Assembly: GCA_905221615.1 (NCBI GenBank)
Contig: CAJNDT010003290.1
Span: 248,001 to 312,000, forward strand
DNA from: Symbiodinium sp. CCMP2592
Taxonomy: Eukaryota; Sar; Dinophyceae; Suessiales; Symbiodiniaceae
Direction: 5' to 3'
Length of the DNA stretch: 64,000 bases
Shown here: positions 53,901-63,100 of the stretch, one piece after another
Position numbering within the stretch: position 1 is the stretch's first letter
Layout: every line of letters starts with the position of its first letter
Translations under genes and position numbers: made by a program
The notes under the pieces: generated by a model
The model's input: only the letters and a program-made list of their open reading frames with translations
What the model was told of the DNA's origin: nothing
Database searches by the model: none

Positions 53901-55298
53901 CTCAGCGCATGAGGATTGCTCTAGCCACTGTGGCACAAGGAGAAGCGAAACATATCCCTCTTCTGGCTGAGGTTCAACGAAATCAAGGTCAGAGGCGAAG
54001 AAAACCCTCCTTGGACTAAGTGCAGCAATGACAGACTGCAGGAATAACACAGGGTCTGCAGGGACCTCGACAGGAACTTGCACAGATTGAGTAGGGTATC
54101 CCGGCGCAAAAAGGATACACTGCACTTTGAGTGCGTGGCTGGTTGATGCTGACCCGGCGCGGTGGCCGAACAGTTCATCTGTGCCGGACGCATTGGCTCC
54201 GGACTGAGCCTGAGGGTCGGGTGGCAGAGGATCAGGTCGGGTGGTTGATGCACTGCCATATGTGGCGACTCTGTGGTCGAGCCCCGGTGCAACTTCATCT
54301 AGATGATCCCTTGGTATCCGGAGGGGCGCTGCCCAAACACAGACAGGGTGTTGGAGCAATGCAAGAAGCCACAATGCAAGCCAATGGCCTACCTTAGGTA
54401 GTCTCCGAGTTCGGCTGGGGTAACCTCCTTGCAGCCCTTTACTCGGCCTGTTGTGTGTGGTGCGAGGTCGGGGCAGGCCGAAGGACTGACTAGGGGAGAA
54501 CCCCTGGAGACAAATGAGAAGCCTAACCGAGACTCCTTTGCAAGGAAGGCCAAGGAGTCGCCCTAGAGGTTCATGTCTTTCTGGAAGCTGTCTCCAAAGG
54601 CAAGCATACAGTGCAAGCGCAAAGATGAACAAAATCGCCCTGCACAGGGGCACTAGAAAAGTGCCAAAGTCAAGCAGGAAGTTAAGAATCCTGTCGTTGA
54701 CAACAGAAGACTTGGGATCAGACCCAAAAAGGGGGTGACTAAACCTGAAAGGTCTAGGGGATTCGGGTTGTGTGACCAGCTCCCCGGCGGACGCCCCAGA
54801 ACCACCGATACGTCTCTTAGGTGCTCGGGGAAACTGGTCTTCAGCAGGGATTGGGCTGTGCTCAATCCCCTCGAGTGCAGGGGCAGCATCAAAATTGAAG
54901 GTCCAATCCCCGCGAGGCGAAGCCGATAACGGATATGGAGTGCAGCCAAAAATCAAGGCGCTTGAGCTCCAATCCGAGAGGCAAGAGACAGTGCAGGCAG
55001 CAGAGACAGTGGACCTCAAGTGCACGGAGGCGTGATGGAGGAAAGGCTGGCCAGGCAGAGGGATACCAGAAAGGGTGCAAGTCCAGCACCCATCCAGTTT
55101 CCGCGAGGAAGAAAAGAACCCAATCCCAACGACATCGATCAAGTCAAGAAAGATGTCAGATGGAACAGGGTCCCACGAGGATGCGCCAAGATTGCCCTCA
55201 AAAATGTCTCGGCAGAAAAGGCACTCAGGGGTGCCGCAGAAGCAGGTGCCGTCGGGCAGGCAGACACACACACACACAAACCCAGTGTGGTGTGGCAT
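47910..55298 (-). CDS. ORF2a: ~2,460-residue protein with four repeated modules and start of RNase H
   Basis: The frame is open from 55358; the first ATG is at 55298 (residue 21 from 55358; numbering below uses 55358). A Cys-rich start (CGTPECLFCR) is followed by hydrophobic segments at ~225-254 and ~325-345. Four copies of a module pair then occur: ~412-735, 818-1138, 1333-1642 and 1719-2040. Each has part A, with patterns like DGRLF and GDT-hydrophobic, and part B, with a D-x-R-P motif (D672, D1071, D1577, D1973) followed exactly 34 residues later by the Gly of P-x-G-aromatic (G706, G1105, G1611, G2007; in copy 2 the residues are PPGY). Linkers are acidic, Ser-rich or Pro-rich. A further hydrophobic stretch spans ~2170-2212. 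The C-terminus has FTDGSYNG (D2416), the first catalytic motif of RNase H, then runs out of the homologous frame at ~2460. The module's function is unknown. Confidence 0.85.
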   Translation of the reverse strand: MPHHTGFVCVCVCLPDGTCFCGTPECLFCRDIFEGNLGASSWDPVPSDIFLDLIDVVGIGFFSSSRKLDGCWTCTLSGIPLPGQPFLHHASVHLRSTVSAACTVSCLSDWSSSALIFGCTPYPLSASPRGDWTFNFDAAPALEGIEHSPIPAEDQFPRAPKRRIGGSGASAGELVTQPESPRPFRFSHPLFGSDPKSSVVNDRILNFLLDFGTFLVPLCRAILFIFALALYACLWRQLPERHEPLGRLLGLPCKGVSVRLLICLQGFSPSQSFGLPRPRTTHNRPSKGLQGGYPSRTRRLPKVGHWLALWLLALLQHPVCVWAAPLRIPRDHLDEVAPGLDHRVATYGSASTTRPDPLPPDPQAQSGANASGTDELFGHRAGSASTSHALKVQCILFAPGYPTQSVQVPVEVPADPVLFLQSVIAALSPRRVFFASDLDFVEPQPEEGYVSLLLVPQWLEQSSCAEIVFDFSAVGGPVYAAIVERNLPHAKVLEHAACHTISPWDAFQTGRPDPLRSDQTIRVVTGDTLKFVAVYDRPHWHPPSADCLRNLDFLTAEIRQIVSEEVSDSFLVLAPSIDRDIVHPAHSEETLESHAASALHCRRDRLMLCKPDKATLHPFVHQGVLLAGVIAARQGSTTELGSTASGAIIFLDCRPVGGKLTFRYVSDCQVEETDLLQFLEHRPPRGYRPVFSGLSKSGSAFWVYNGGVLQVEFEPSIPSVSGGSDQDHSTSGAATDMRNPYQAPGGCQGVPWQRAVDEHRPVIPPARHDEEAHVPPHTTYTRPKPQGVPPPVFLHGHFLVFAPRYRAEVLPLVMRAPCDPEDALNEIQDARNEDQSLYFDTLLPVEPQPDNRFACILSLPEWATARCHVLADLRHLDGRLFSLVVPAQLSRASLLAAVAIVDEPGLCIFLADRLLPNDRIIEPENGGLLTFLRGGRRPGPLFTFEELLGSDRHWAHPCPMYPGPVRSAVLVLNDSNPALVSYEPNPAHTLSEFRHAISGQLGYRLNDTALHQSNPAIEDVEHVGHTCKALFVATQRIGEADEIGPHIVLIDARPILRDIEWVLADQGTLDFDALCARFEPAAPPGYAVSITGGRHELQTEGTLVHVQQAGILVVRFVYDLLEGSPEPDDESSQGDDSEAEDSDSESTTTPSSAGTETPGAAVDTRARSRSPRRTGGAADQTTLSLCSAALGFGCAKIEIFVDLRVPLTIEVQKPPLVPSLQLAFALSGSFWDFCPSPCCLKLLGDSGSSHVSQWHETLPTFGDGTHEHNNWTYTAPFDHREPTETDSAGLQDELVQLSEDRQIYLLVATATPAYTLYQAEVTLTLPAVPPEALAAIREVRPAAARRQFPILHPAHPQPLVGFGLFLAEPSWGPQPPTICFDTRLVDGRLFAHCGRSYADRFALVHAAGLSAHTELDVYVGSDNVPLPEGAELHLTSGDTIRIVPAGTPPERSVTLADCLGNPAWWSDDPFTLPPCQVNAYGLIYEGQTILHETDVTCPTRYKHQIAASLGLPIGGFTLCPANPRTTDCVVAGCPVRAVIGVVERGHADPNAFCVIVDCRPLRNDWFTIPFNEGRVDAWALLDILDGHAPRGWRVVLVGHPSSQRNAAVHPGQVLVAEYVPSRAAPLTPDYASSLAGAADTSGPAAALSADTSDNASTTRVDRNDSSSGSAPSTTAHVVGPPSGHGGDDIAAPPTFTEAVFCILGQHYETEVVRVRIPLGIGAAEALEAVSAARDPAIRSYLPRVCHVPIQSLEGIAVLIGLPLWDPSGALVVLDGTRADGCVHVAQLPGLVHREGLLLAAGFSPQSDLDVYLKDIPWPIQHGVNVSVSHGDTAIFVPPRRPHFTTTTLSAMLSSADHWDPSWAPPITVQEHAWVLGPQAAFSFTINPARRGLLKRDLSAAIGATEASLILCSPEPLAPAYTHLGVVQDLVVAALTPDHDAGSQVERSGVCFIDARPLLLRVECIRVLGGVITCARLRAQYASRCPAGFMLCYFEQDGFVHHVTRDICVRDLDVLILTFLPCSFLPDSTDGSSMPPPDGPPSQDDDGSEEPRDEVDSAATSSHSVSVGTSTGHDAGTGGSRRSGYQPAATTRTLGAAGHATASHHRCARAGAIWLRPFTSGSRSSVKWNWVTVLQALPRGPPGDTSDDAAGLPSVLLLSLAIGQLLLSCSLWAVRHMPWVCVFALFYAQLSSSWVEAVQLPGVDKAAFPQTLNPNYPLGTADIRPVPTPCRGSAPSFPWRPPILVDADTRESPEHVPTWALVSDLPLQTLLECSRAESNDYPLFLAWTLLEALLEHQASSQCESPPVSGTPRQHEPVPISLSQALPQHVSYSLSEVSMCLPFGIDAVLSVLQESWDLEIQLPAGIQLHPAAVQALGQCESTRPQDCSQLRTIDIFTDGSYNGELSSWSFAAFGQTPDRRIFLGWAAGPVALQAEPFWIGATSFREQWGELRIVLVTCLGPSPS
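49239..54125 (-). repeat. Four tandem ~320-residue protein repeats within ORF2a
   Basis: DNA spans of the units, in translation order: 54125-53154, 52907-51945, 51362-50433, 50204-49239. Period between D-x-R-P motifs is 399, 506 and 396 residues. Similarity is at the level of spaced motifs rather than identity, so the duplications are old. I do not recognise the fold; hydrophobic strands alternate with turns, suggesting beta-rich globular modules. Confidence 0.8.
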
Positions 55299-55358
55299 CC
55301 CGCAGTGAAGGTGGGCAGCCCAGTGACCCTCCAGAGACAAAGGAGGGCCTAAGGCCAC

Positions 55359-55604
55359 CAGAGAAGGAGCAGTCAGAGATAGGCTGCCGATTGGCTACAA
55401 AACTGGGGTGAAACCGCAGACCTCCACGGACTTCACTCGCAACGGTTCCAATGTGAGGGCATTGACCGACGAATGTGCAGGCAGATGGAGATTTCGCCCA
55501 AGAAATCTCACACCGCTCATGCTTCACCAGTCTGCCAACACAGCGGCCCCGATGCGATTGACTCCGAGAGGTCTGCCTATGGCATGTCACACCATGTCTG
55601 CTCG
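55359..55604 (-). other. Spacer between ORF1 and ORF2a
   Basis: The ORF1 frame has several stops here. A second frame stays open through the spacer and into the (CA)n tract at 55262-55278 near the start of ORF2a. Whether ORF2a is reached by reinitiation, internal initiation or a frame relay cannot be told from sequence. Confidence 0.5.
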
Positions 55605-56771
55605 CTAGCCCATACCATCCAGTCCAACCGGTGTAACACCCGTCTGGTGATCGTGCTTTTCCTCGCTCGGCATGTCCTCGTCGGACCCAACAGATTGGGT
55701 CGGAGCCGGTGTCCGACCAGCTAGGCCTGCAGGCGCTGAGGAAGGGATGCCGAAGGGTTGCATTGCCTGTCTCTTGGCTTCCAGCTTGCTCGCCAGCTTG
55801 TCCCCTGGTCCCGGGCCAGTGTGGACCGGGTGGAGTGTAGCCCCCTTCACCGGTTGTCGTGGGGTTGTCTTGCCCCTTGTGCCCGGGCTGGCCGCAGCAT
55901 ACCCAACTCCCATCTCCGGGTGGCTGGTCGACGGCGACGGTGGAAAGGGCACCTGCTGTGTTGAAAGACCTGGCGGAGCTGCAGTCGGTTCTGCAAGAGG
56001 AGGCTTCCCAGTGCCTGCCTCCTGAGCATTCGCCTGTCCCATTGCCGCGCCAGGCACACTGGTCAAACAAAACCCTGGGGGTAGATTTGCCAAAGTAGCC
56101 TGTAGCAGTTGTGCAGCAACCTCCGGGGACATGATCCGGCCACCTGGGATACCACCATGGGGATTGTGTCCTGCCGTGGCTGCAGCCGACAGGGCATCTT
56201 GAAGAAAGGCCTCTGGCGCTGCTGTTTCCTCGGTGGTGCCGATAAAGGCATCCCATGCATTCTCCGCTTCCTGGTCCACAAGCTCTCTGGTAGGTTTTTT
56301 GCCGTTGGCGATATCCTGTACCTCCCGAGCCGCAGTCTGGCCTTGTGAAGTGGCCTCCTGTACTTCCGTCTCGATACGGGCCAGGGCAGCCTCGTATCGC
56401 TGCTTCTGCTTGACATACTCCTCCTTGTGGCTTTTCTCCCACAATTTCCACTGCTGCTTCTTGCGGTCCCGGTCCTCCTTGAGCTTCCGCACTCTGATGT
56501 CCGCTTTTCTCGCACGCGTGACGGCCCGCTGAATGTCCGTCATCATATCCTCGCCTTCTTCTTGGAGCACTGGTTGACCAGACTTCCCCTTGCCCTTGCG
56601 GGCACTGGCATCTGAAGGAAGTGGCATCTGATCGTAGTGCTTCTTGCTGCGTGGAGAGGCTGTCGGTTGGGCTCCGGGCCACAATTTCCACGGAGCTCCC
56701 TGGCGAGGCGCATAAGAGGAAGACGACCAGTCCGACCAATCCTGTGGCTGCCATGCCTTCTTGCCTCCCAT
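55605..56771 (-). CDS. ORF1: coiled-coil protein of the retrotransposon, ~388 residues
   Basis: Start chosen at ATG 56771 (GGKKAWQPQDWSDWSS), because upstream codons in the frame are Arg-rich and look non-coding. After a basic, Trp-containing N-terminus there is a strong coiled coil of Lys/Arg/Glu heptads (~56550-56300; VRKLKEDRDRKKQQWKLWEK and RYEAALARIETEVQEA). A Pro/Ala/Gly-rich, low-complexity tail follows, ending at TAG 55605-55607. LINE ORF1 proteins commonly trimerise by coiled coils and bind element RNA; here no RRM or zinc knuckle is visible, so RNA binding is only inferred. An overlapping frame (56754-55225) is also open but Gly/Arg-rich and judged a shadow. Confidence 0.75.
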   Translation of the reverse strand: MGGKKAWQPQDWSDWSSSSYAPRQGAPWKLWPGAQPTASPRSKKHYDQMPLPSDASARKGKGKSGQPVLQEEGEDMMTDIQRAVTRARKADIRVRKLKEDRDRKKQQWKLWEKSHKEEYVKQKQRYEAALARIETEVQEATSQGQTAAREVQDIANGKKPTRELVDQEAENAWDAFIGTTEETAAPEAFLQDALSAAATAGHNPHGGIPGGRIMSPEVAAQLLQATLANLPPGFCLTSVPGAAMGQANAQEAGTGKPPLAEPTAAPPGLSTQQVPFPPSPSTSHPEMGVGYAAASPGTRGKTTPRQPVKGATLHPVHTGPGPGDKLASKLEAKRQAMQPFGIPSSAPAGLAGRTPAPTQSVGSDEDMPSEEKHDHQTGVTPVGLDGMG

Positions 56772-57116
56772 ATCACAAGCCGCAAGGCAATCAGTAGAAG
56801 CTTCTCTGTACTGCGGCGCAGTGTGGTGTGCTTGCAGCAGACGGATGTCTCGGCCAAAAGGCCGATTTCCCAAAGCCCTTGCACTATGCAAGCGACGCCT
56901 AGCCTTTGCACGCTTGGCTCGAAGCCGACGGTGCCAGGATGGCGAGGAGGGCAGTCTGAAAGCGGGGCGTGTGCCTATGCACACTGGGGCTCTAGGCAAT
57001 ACGACTCGCTACTGAGCCGTTCGATCCCAAACCCTGAGAACTGCAGAGCCAACTACGACTAGCCCAGTCTGATATGGGCTTGGCTGTTTGCTCCCATCAA
57101 CCAGACGGAAAGATCT

Positions 57117-60100
57117 TCAGAGCTGACAGTGGGAGCTTTGCGGAGTCCAGTCATGGATCCCGAATTTCCGAGGAGCTGCGGCAGCTGCAGGACGGCTCTG
57201 AACCTGAAGTCCGTGCCTTCGGGGTCTTGAGATGCTTAGAGCTTGAAGCAGCTGCAATTCCGGTGCTCTGCCATCTGCCATCACAGCAGCATCAGCATGA
57301 ACACATAGATTGAGCAGAGTCAGATGTTTTTGCATGCAGGAATTGTTGCAGACAGAGCAGTGCCTCGGCAGCTTCAAGAAATCCGAACGGGCAATGGGAC
57401 TTGCTGTAGGGCATATTAGTGAGGAACCGGCCACCGCGGGGATTCTCCGCTGTGGGTGCTGCTTTGGAGGTCTGCTCGCTTGGACTCCGACCAGCGCTGC
57501 AGCCAGACCGAGGTGGGAAGGGCGCAGGCTGCCAAGTACAGCAACGACCGAAGTAGTGGCGGCAGTCGTCGTTGGAGGAAGCATCCTACACGCAGCCACC
57601 ATCGCAAGAAGCGAACAACTGTAATAGCAGCAGTTGCAGTCGTGGTGGTGCTGGTGGTGCACTCTTGCCCAAAACATGGCACGAAGAGAATTGGTTAAGA
57701 GACAGACGGCAACTAGCAGGACCAGAGTCGTCGCAGATCCGACGAGCTCGAGCAGCTCCGATGCCAAAGTGCACCCCGGCCGAAGTTTCTCGAAGGTCGC
57801 TTTGGACCCTGTTTCCGGATCCTGCGAGCGGCTGTGAGCATCGCTTCCGCCGCCCAGGCAGAGATGCTCCGGCGCGAGAAGCAGGCCAGACGGCTACCAG
57901 TACGACGGGGCCGTGTAGCTTGTGAAAGGGGGCCTTGCGTCAGCAATGGCATCTGAACCTAAGCGGCATCAAGCCTAGGAGAAGCGGCGGCATGAGGAGG
58001 CCTACGAGGAAGCGAGGACGGCCGGCTCTCACAAAGGGAGGAGGATTTAGAGGGAGGGTCGCTCTTTTTTCAGGTGGAAAAGGGTCAGAGTCAATGAAGT
58101 GAGGGGATGGAGATTTGCCAGCAAGAGCAAGAGCAAGGCCACAACTCGAGAAAGATGCGCTCTGCTAAATACACGACGTGTATTTAGACTTAGACGCTTC
58201 GAGATCTCGAGATCTCGCGGCTTCTCCGTTTTCTGCGGTCCATCTCATTCTCTTCCGACCCAGGGCATCTCCCACGGAGCGAAACTCGTCTTGGAGCGCA
58301 ATCTGAACCACACAACCACAGATCCCAGTTCTTCTGTTGACAAACGGCACGCCCAACAGTTAAGATTGTTCAAAGTTAGGTTTTTTGAGCCAAGTATGAA
58401 TCACGGATCCGAGTGCAGGAATGCGCAGAGGGACTCCGAGGAGCAGTGCAGGGCCTTGAAGGCACCAAAGTAAGACTCTCTGATTGCAGGCTTCTTGACT
58501 TATTGGGGTTTGACTGTTGCAGGTTTAAGATTTTAGGGTTTAGTCTATGTCTTCTTGTACGTTCAGGGATAAGGGTTTTCAAGTTTCGAGCTAGCTTGAT
58601 AGCCACGAAGAAGACGGGAGATTGAGAGCAGTGGCGAGCGTGAGATGTGGCTATATCAGTGATGGTCGTGCTAGCCATCACGTTTTGACGACAGTGCTGT
58701 TACTTATATCCGTGGCGATTCGTACATTCATCAGGCGGATCTCGCACAATGTCGGAGAGAACTGGATGTCGCGACGGAGGACGAGACTGTAAACCTCAAA
58801 TGTTCTCTACAACAGATTCTATTGCCGGCTTTGATGCTAGTTTCGCCTCAAACACAGCATTCGTTTCTGTATGGCTTCAACGTTTGATTTGCATGGCAGG
58901 TTGAGAGTTGAAGCACCGGTATGGGAGCTGCATAGGGTGTGCGCGGAAGTTGCCTTTTTATCTGTGCTCAAAGTATCTCTCGAAGCTTTCCTCTTAAGCC
59001 TGCATTCATATGGCCAGCACATGGTCATCCTGTCAGGTTAGGCTTAAGCCGCATTTTGTGGGGGATGTTCGCAGTTCGCTCCATATTGCTTGAGGAGCTG
59101 GAGCGCAGCAAAGCGGAAGGCGAAAGCCTCCAGGCGGCTCTGTGCACCGGTCTGCATCTCGTACACATGCGTCAACGGGTTTCGCGATGAAAACCTCTTC
59201 TGCTTTCGAAATTCTATGCTTCCCTGGTTGGGGGTTGGCAAACTTTCGGTGCGATTTGGAGCTGTTCGTGTCTCTGAAAGTCTTCGAGATGTCACTTACA
59301 TAGCCGCCAAGATCCGCCAAGTAAGCCGCATGGACCTGCTCGATTGTTAATTCTCAAGTTCGAAGTCGCAAGTGGTTCTGTAAAAGAGCATCAATTTGCA
59401 GACCCAGTCATTGCAAACAGGCACGCCAGCTGCTGTCCACGCAACAGCAGGAGGTCCGCGGCTTGGAGTGCGCTGCAGATGTTGGGAAACTCTGCACCTC
59501 GGCCCTGAAGGGAAGGTGGAAGGACGAAGCTGCTAAGAGGCTGGAGTCTGAGAGGAGGCTCGGTTGGGTCCATCACTGTGTGTGTGGGGTTTGGTACCAG
59601 AGGGCCGGGTACAGGATACTCAGTACTGCTTGCCGCGCACAAGTGATCGGCCTGTCACTAAGCATGTGCAACCGACAGCCCAATCCGAAAGCCGTCGCCC
59701 CACCGGAGCCAGGGTGACTTCACTTCAAGCCAGCCTGGATGAGTTGAGCAGCGAGAAGGTGAACTTGGAGGCGGGATTTGTCAACAAGGCTTGTCATCCG
59801 ACCAATGACCTGCAAGACACTTCCAAACCTTGCTTTGTGGCTGATGAGGTTGTTGGGGGGATCGGGTTGGGGTTGCATGGCTCCGACGCCCTCTACAAAG
59901 CGAGGGCGAAGGGCTCCCAGACAGAATCCACAGTCCGAAACTCTCTGGCATCGGGCCGCGAGAAGTTGCAGTATGTTGCAGTTGGATTCGTTGTGATTTC
60001 GGGTCATGCTTGGCGTTGCTCCTGTAGCCTACAGTATCTTCAATCTTCAGCCCCGCGACACATTTAGAATTCCGTGCAGCACGCAACCCGCAAGGCGCAA

Positions 60101-63100
60101 GTGCGAGACCTCCAAGCAAAGCTTGCGCTGCAAGGCCCATGCCTCAGAAGTTGGCTTTGTGCCGGGCTGTCGATTTTGGCCCCGAGCACATCGTCTCAAA
60201 TATCATTTGTTGAGCATATGGCAGGACTTAGATAGCGTGACAGCGTGACACTACGCTCTTTTGCTGAACAGGCTCAAGGGCCGAGCATCTGCCCAAAGCT
60301 CAGAGTTCGTCTCACGGGAAGCCGGGAAGGGCACCACCGCGGAAACCCCAAGATCAGCGCCGGCTCGCCTGTGGGCGCATGCTCTGTGCTTTCATGAATG
60401 GCTTCCAGGCAAGAGGAGTTGCGGCAGCTTCAACAAACCGAGGAGAACCACCGTGGCGAGCAGGGCCGTGTTCTTAGGAGGGTCCCAGAGTCCCGGTCCC
60501 AGTCGTCAGGAGACCTGGCTGCAGGAGCGAGCAAGCAGGGCCCCCAGGGTGTCCGGGGCTCCCGGCAGCCTCTCGAAAGTGTTGCTCCGTCCAGGGGGGA
60601 AAGGATGTCGTCGTAGTGGTCGTAGTCAAACGCGGGTTTCGGTTTCGTGGCGACACGAACCCAGGCCTGAAAACACAGCTAACCAGCCAAAGTGCTGAGC
60701 TGGAGATGAACGGATCCGCCACTTGGCTTCGTGTTTTGAGTTTCTGCATGCTTTGATTTCATTTTTAGTGCGAAATTGCAGAGGCCTGATGGGTTGAAAT
60801 GCTGGAAGTGTGATGGTGTGTCTTTTGAGGCGCTTGGAGGGCTTCAGCAGCGACTTGAGACGGAGCCCAGCATTTTCGGAAACTTCTGTTTCCGCAAGCA
60901 CGAAGCGGCTCGTCTGGGCTGGAAGTGTTTCGCGAAAGGAGACCCGTCTCATGCAGCAGAGAGAGGAAGAGGAGCTGCGCGGATGCGCAAGCAGATGCAG
61001 CATGGATGCAGTGTGGTGCGTTGAATGGCAAGACTCCACAGGAGCGCAGCCTGCGCGAGACTTTGCAGCGAGCACAAGCTGCCCGATGCTCGGGCGACCA
61101 GAGCCAGCAGTCAGCCAGTCAGCCGCGTTCCGGGAAATGAGCCCCTGAGATGTCCCGAGTGCTGCAGGACTTGGCTTCCGAGCGAAAGGCCTTGCAGGAG
61201 GCACGGGCAACGGAAAGCAGAAGCAAAGCCTGGCAATATCTGGTAATTGGATGACACAGGAGAAGCGTCTGGGACGACAGAAAGTGGAAGAGGAGATAAG
61301 CAGCCAGCTGGTTACCTGCATGGCTGCGCAAGAAGACGAGTGACTAGGAGCGCACTCTGCGAGAAAGTCTGCAGCAAGTCGAGGCTGTCCGAAGCTCAGA
61401 GATCGTCTGCCGCCCTGGATCGGAGAGATGAAGAACCCAGAGTCGGCGAGACTGAAAGGACTTGGCATCTGCTAAAAAGCAGTTGCAGGAGGTGCGCTAA
61501 GGATGTTTTCAGTTCCATTGGTGTTGGTGGTTTTCGAGCGAAGCTGAAGGCTTTCTCAAAGCAAGATGTGGCAGCTGTCAGCTCCATTAGTTAGTTGCAG
61601 TTGTGCGTAGGTGTGTTGCCACTGCAATCGGGAGGAGAAGCGCCTCGTGCAGCAGAAGATGGAGGAGGCCGTGGATGTTCCGACACTGAGGTTCTTGGGT
61701 TCTTGGAGATTTCTTGGTTCAGCCTTTTCGGCTCAGCTCTGGAGGCTGCCCCGTCAAGGCTTCCCTCATGCGAGCACTCCTCAAAACTTAGACTCTGAGA
61801 CACCCCAAAGCGCCCACAAATCCAAAGCCTTTGAAGGAGAGCCGTCTCCGTGAGGGGCTCCAGCGGCTCGAGAATGCCTGAAGCCCAGCGGGCATTTTTC
61901 TGATGGCAATCGGGTCGTCTGATGAGGGGTGTGGTTTTGGAAGAAGGACGCGTCGAGCTGTTTCAACTGATTAAGAAACCTTGGGCCTTTCTTAGGGTTT
62001 CTTGTCTTGTATGAATATGGCTAGTTTGGGGGTTATCGGCCCAGGGTTTCTTAATCAGGTAAGTCCCAGAAGCATGCAAGAATGCAGAGCCGCTGGGTCG
62101 ATGATCGGGGCATGATTCATATCCAATTTGCGATGCGGACAATTTCGGAAGCCACAGGTCAGGGCTTTATTGAGGTTAGGTGGTTCGGAACCGGTGAGGC
62201 AACCTAAGATTGAATTAAATTTCGTTGGGTCGGGTGCGGTCTGGCTCGGTTAGGCTGGGTGAGGGTATTCTTCTAGTTTTTCGGGTTTGTGGCCGGTTGG
62301 TCGCGTTCTTGGCGTTGGTCAGGGTTGTCAGTTTAGGGTTTGGGATCGGTTGCGCGAGGCTGCTTTCGGTAGGTTGCTTTAGGTGGAAGTGTAGAGTTAT
62401 TTTAGCTTAGGTGAGCCCATGTTTGTTTTCCTTACGTTCATGCTGAGGGTTGCGGTTTTGCACAGGTTGGATCAGGTCAGGATAGCTGGAGGTGAGGTTA
62501 AGTTAGATTGGGTTAAGTTTTGAGGTTCGGGTAGGTTGATTCGTGTTGGCCAAGTTAGTGCAGTCCAGTCTGAGGGTTCGGTAAGGGTAGGCTGGGTCGG
62601 TTGTGTCCGGCAAGGGTAGCGCAGGTTAGGTTTAGGTTAGGTAGGATAGGCGAGGCGAGGTTGGGTCAGGTCGTTTTAGGGTTTAGGACCGGGTAGATTG
62701 CATGCGGTGCGGGCAGAGCCAGCTTAGATGGGGCTCGTTTACACCGGTACGGTTAGGCTAGGACAGGCCAGGTTTGTTTCGGTTCGGTTAGGAGGTTAGC
62801 TTAGGTTTCGTAGGTCAGGTCATGGTGGGTTTCGTGTTTGTTACTTGCTACTAGTTTGGGAGTTTAGGATCTGCGAGAATTTGGGTCATGCTAGATCAGG
62901 TCAGGTTGGGTCAGAAGATTCGGTGAGGGTGAGGGTAGTCGTGCTTCATGTTTTCTGAACTGCCTCCCCCTTGCTTGCTGAATCGCCCGGGTGTGTTTCT
63001 GAATCGAGTTTCTTGGTCACTGAATCGTCCTTGTGTTTCCGAATTATGGTGTCTGAATGGCCTGCTTCCGCTGAAATCCTTCTGCCTTCTTCCGATTTCT

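Larger units (their letters stand above)
42827..57000 (-). mobile_element. Large non-LTR retrotransposon (LINE-like), ~14 kb, nearly intact
   Basis: Three long consecutive open regions on the - strand make one element: ORF1 (56771-55605), ORF2a (55358-47910) and ORF2b (to 42827). Together they supply a coiled-coil ORF1 protein, RNase H, APE-type endonuclease, reverse transcriptase and a zinc finger, the toolkit of target-primed retrotransposition. The long frames free of stops over >13 kb indicate a young insertion. The stop of ORF2b is followed by AATTAATGC with no long 3' UTR or poly-A visible before host-like sequence, so the 3' border is near 42820. The 5' border is between ~57000 and ~57100. 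A target-site duplication was not securely found; both flanks contain GGCTTG, which is too short to count. It lies antisense within the coiled-coil host gene. Confidence 0.85.

Noticed and set aside
55225..56754. A 509-codon - strand frame overlapping ORF1 of the retrotransposon
   Set aside because: Gly/Arg/Cys-rich shadow of ORF1; the ORF1 frame has the coiled coil. The spacer part remains open and is noted, but there is no motif.
42815..57090. Target-site duplication GGCTTG around the retroelement
   Set aside because: Six bases shared near both ends are expected by chance, and exact element ends are unknown.
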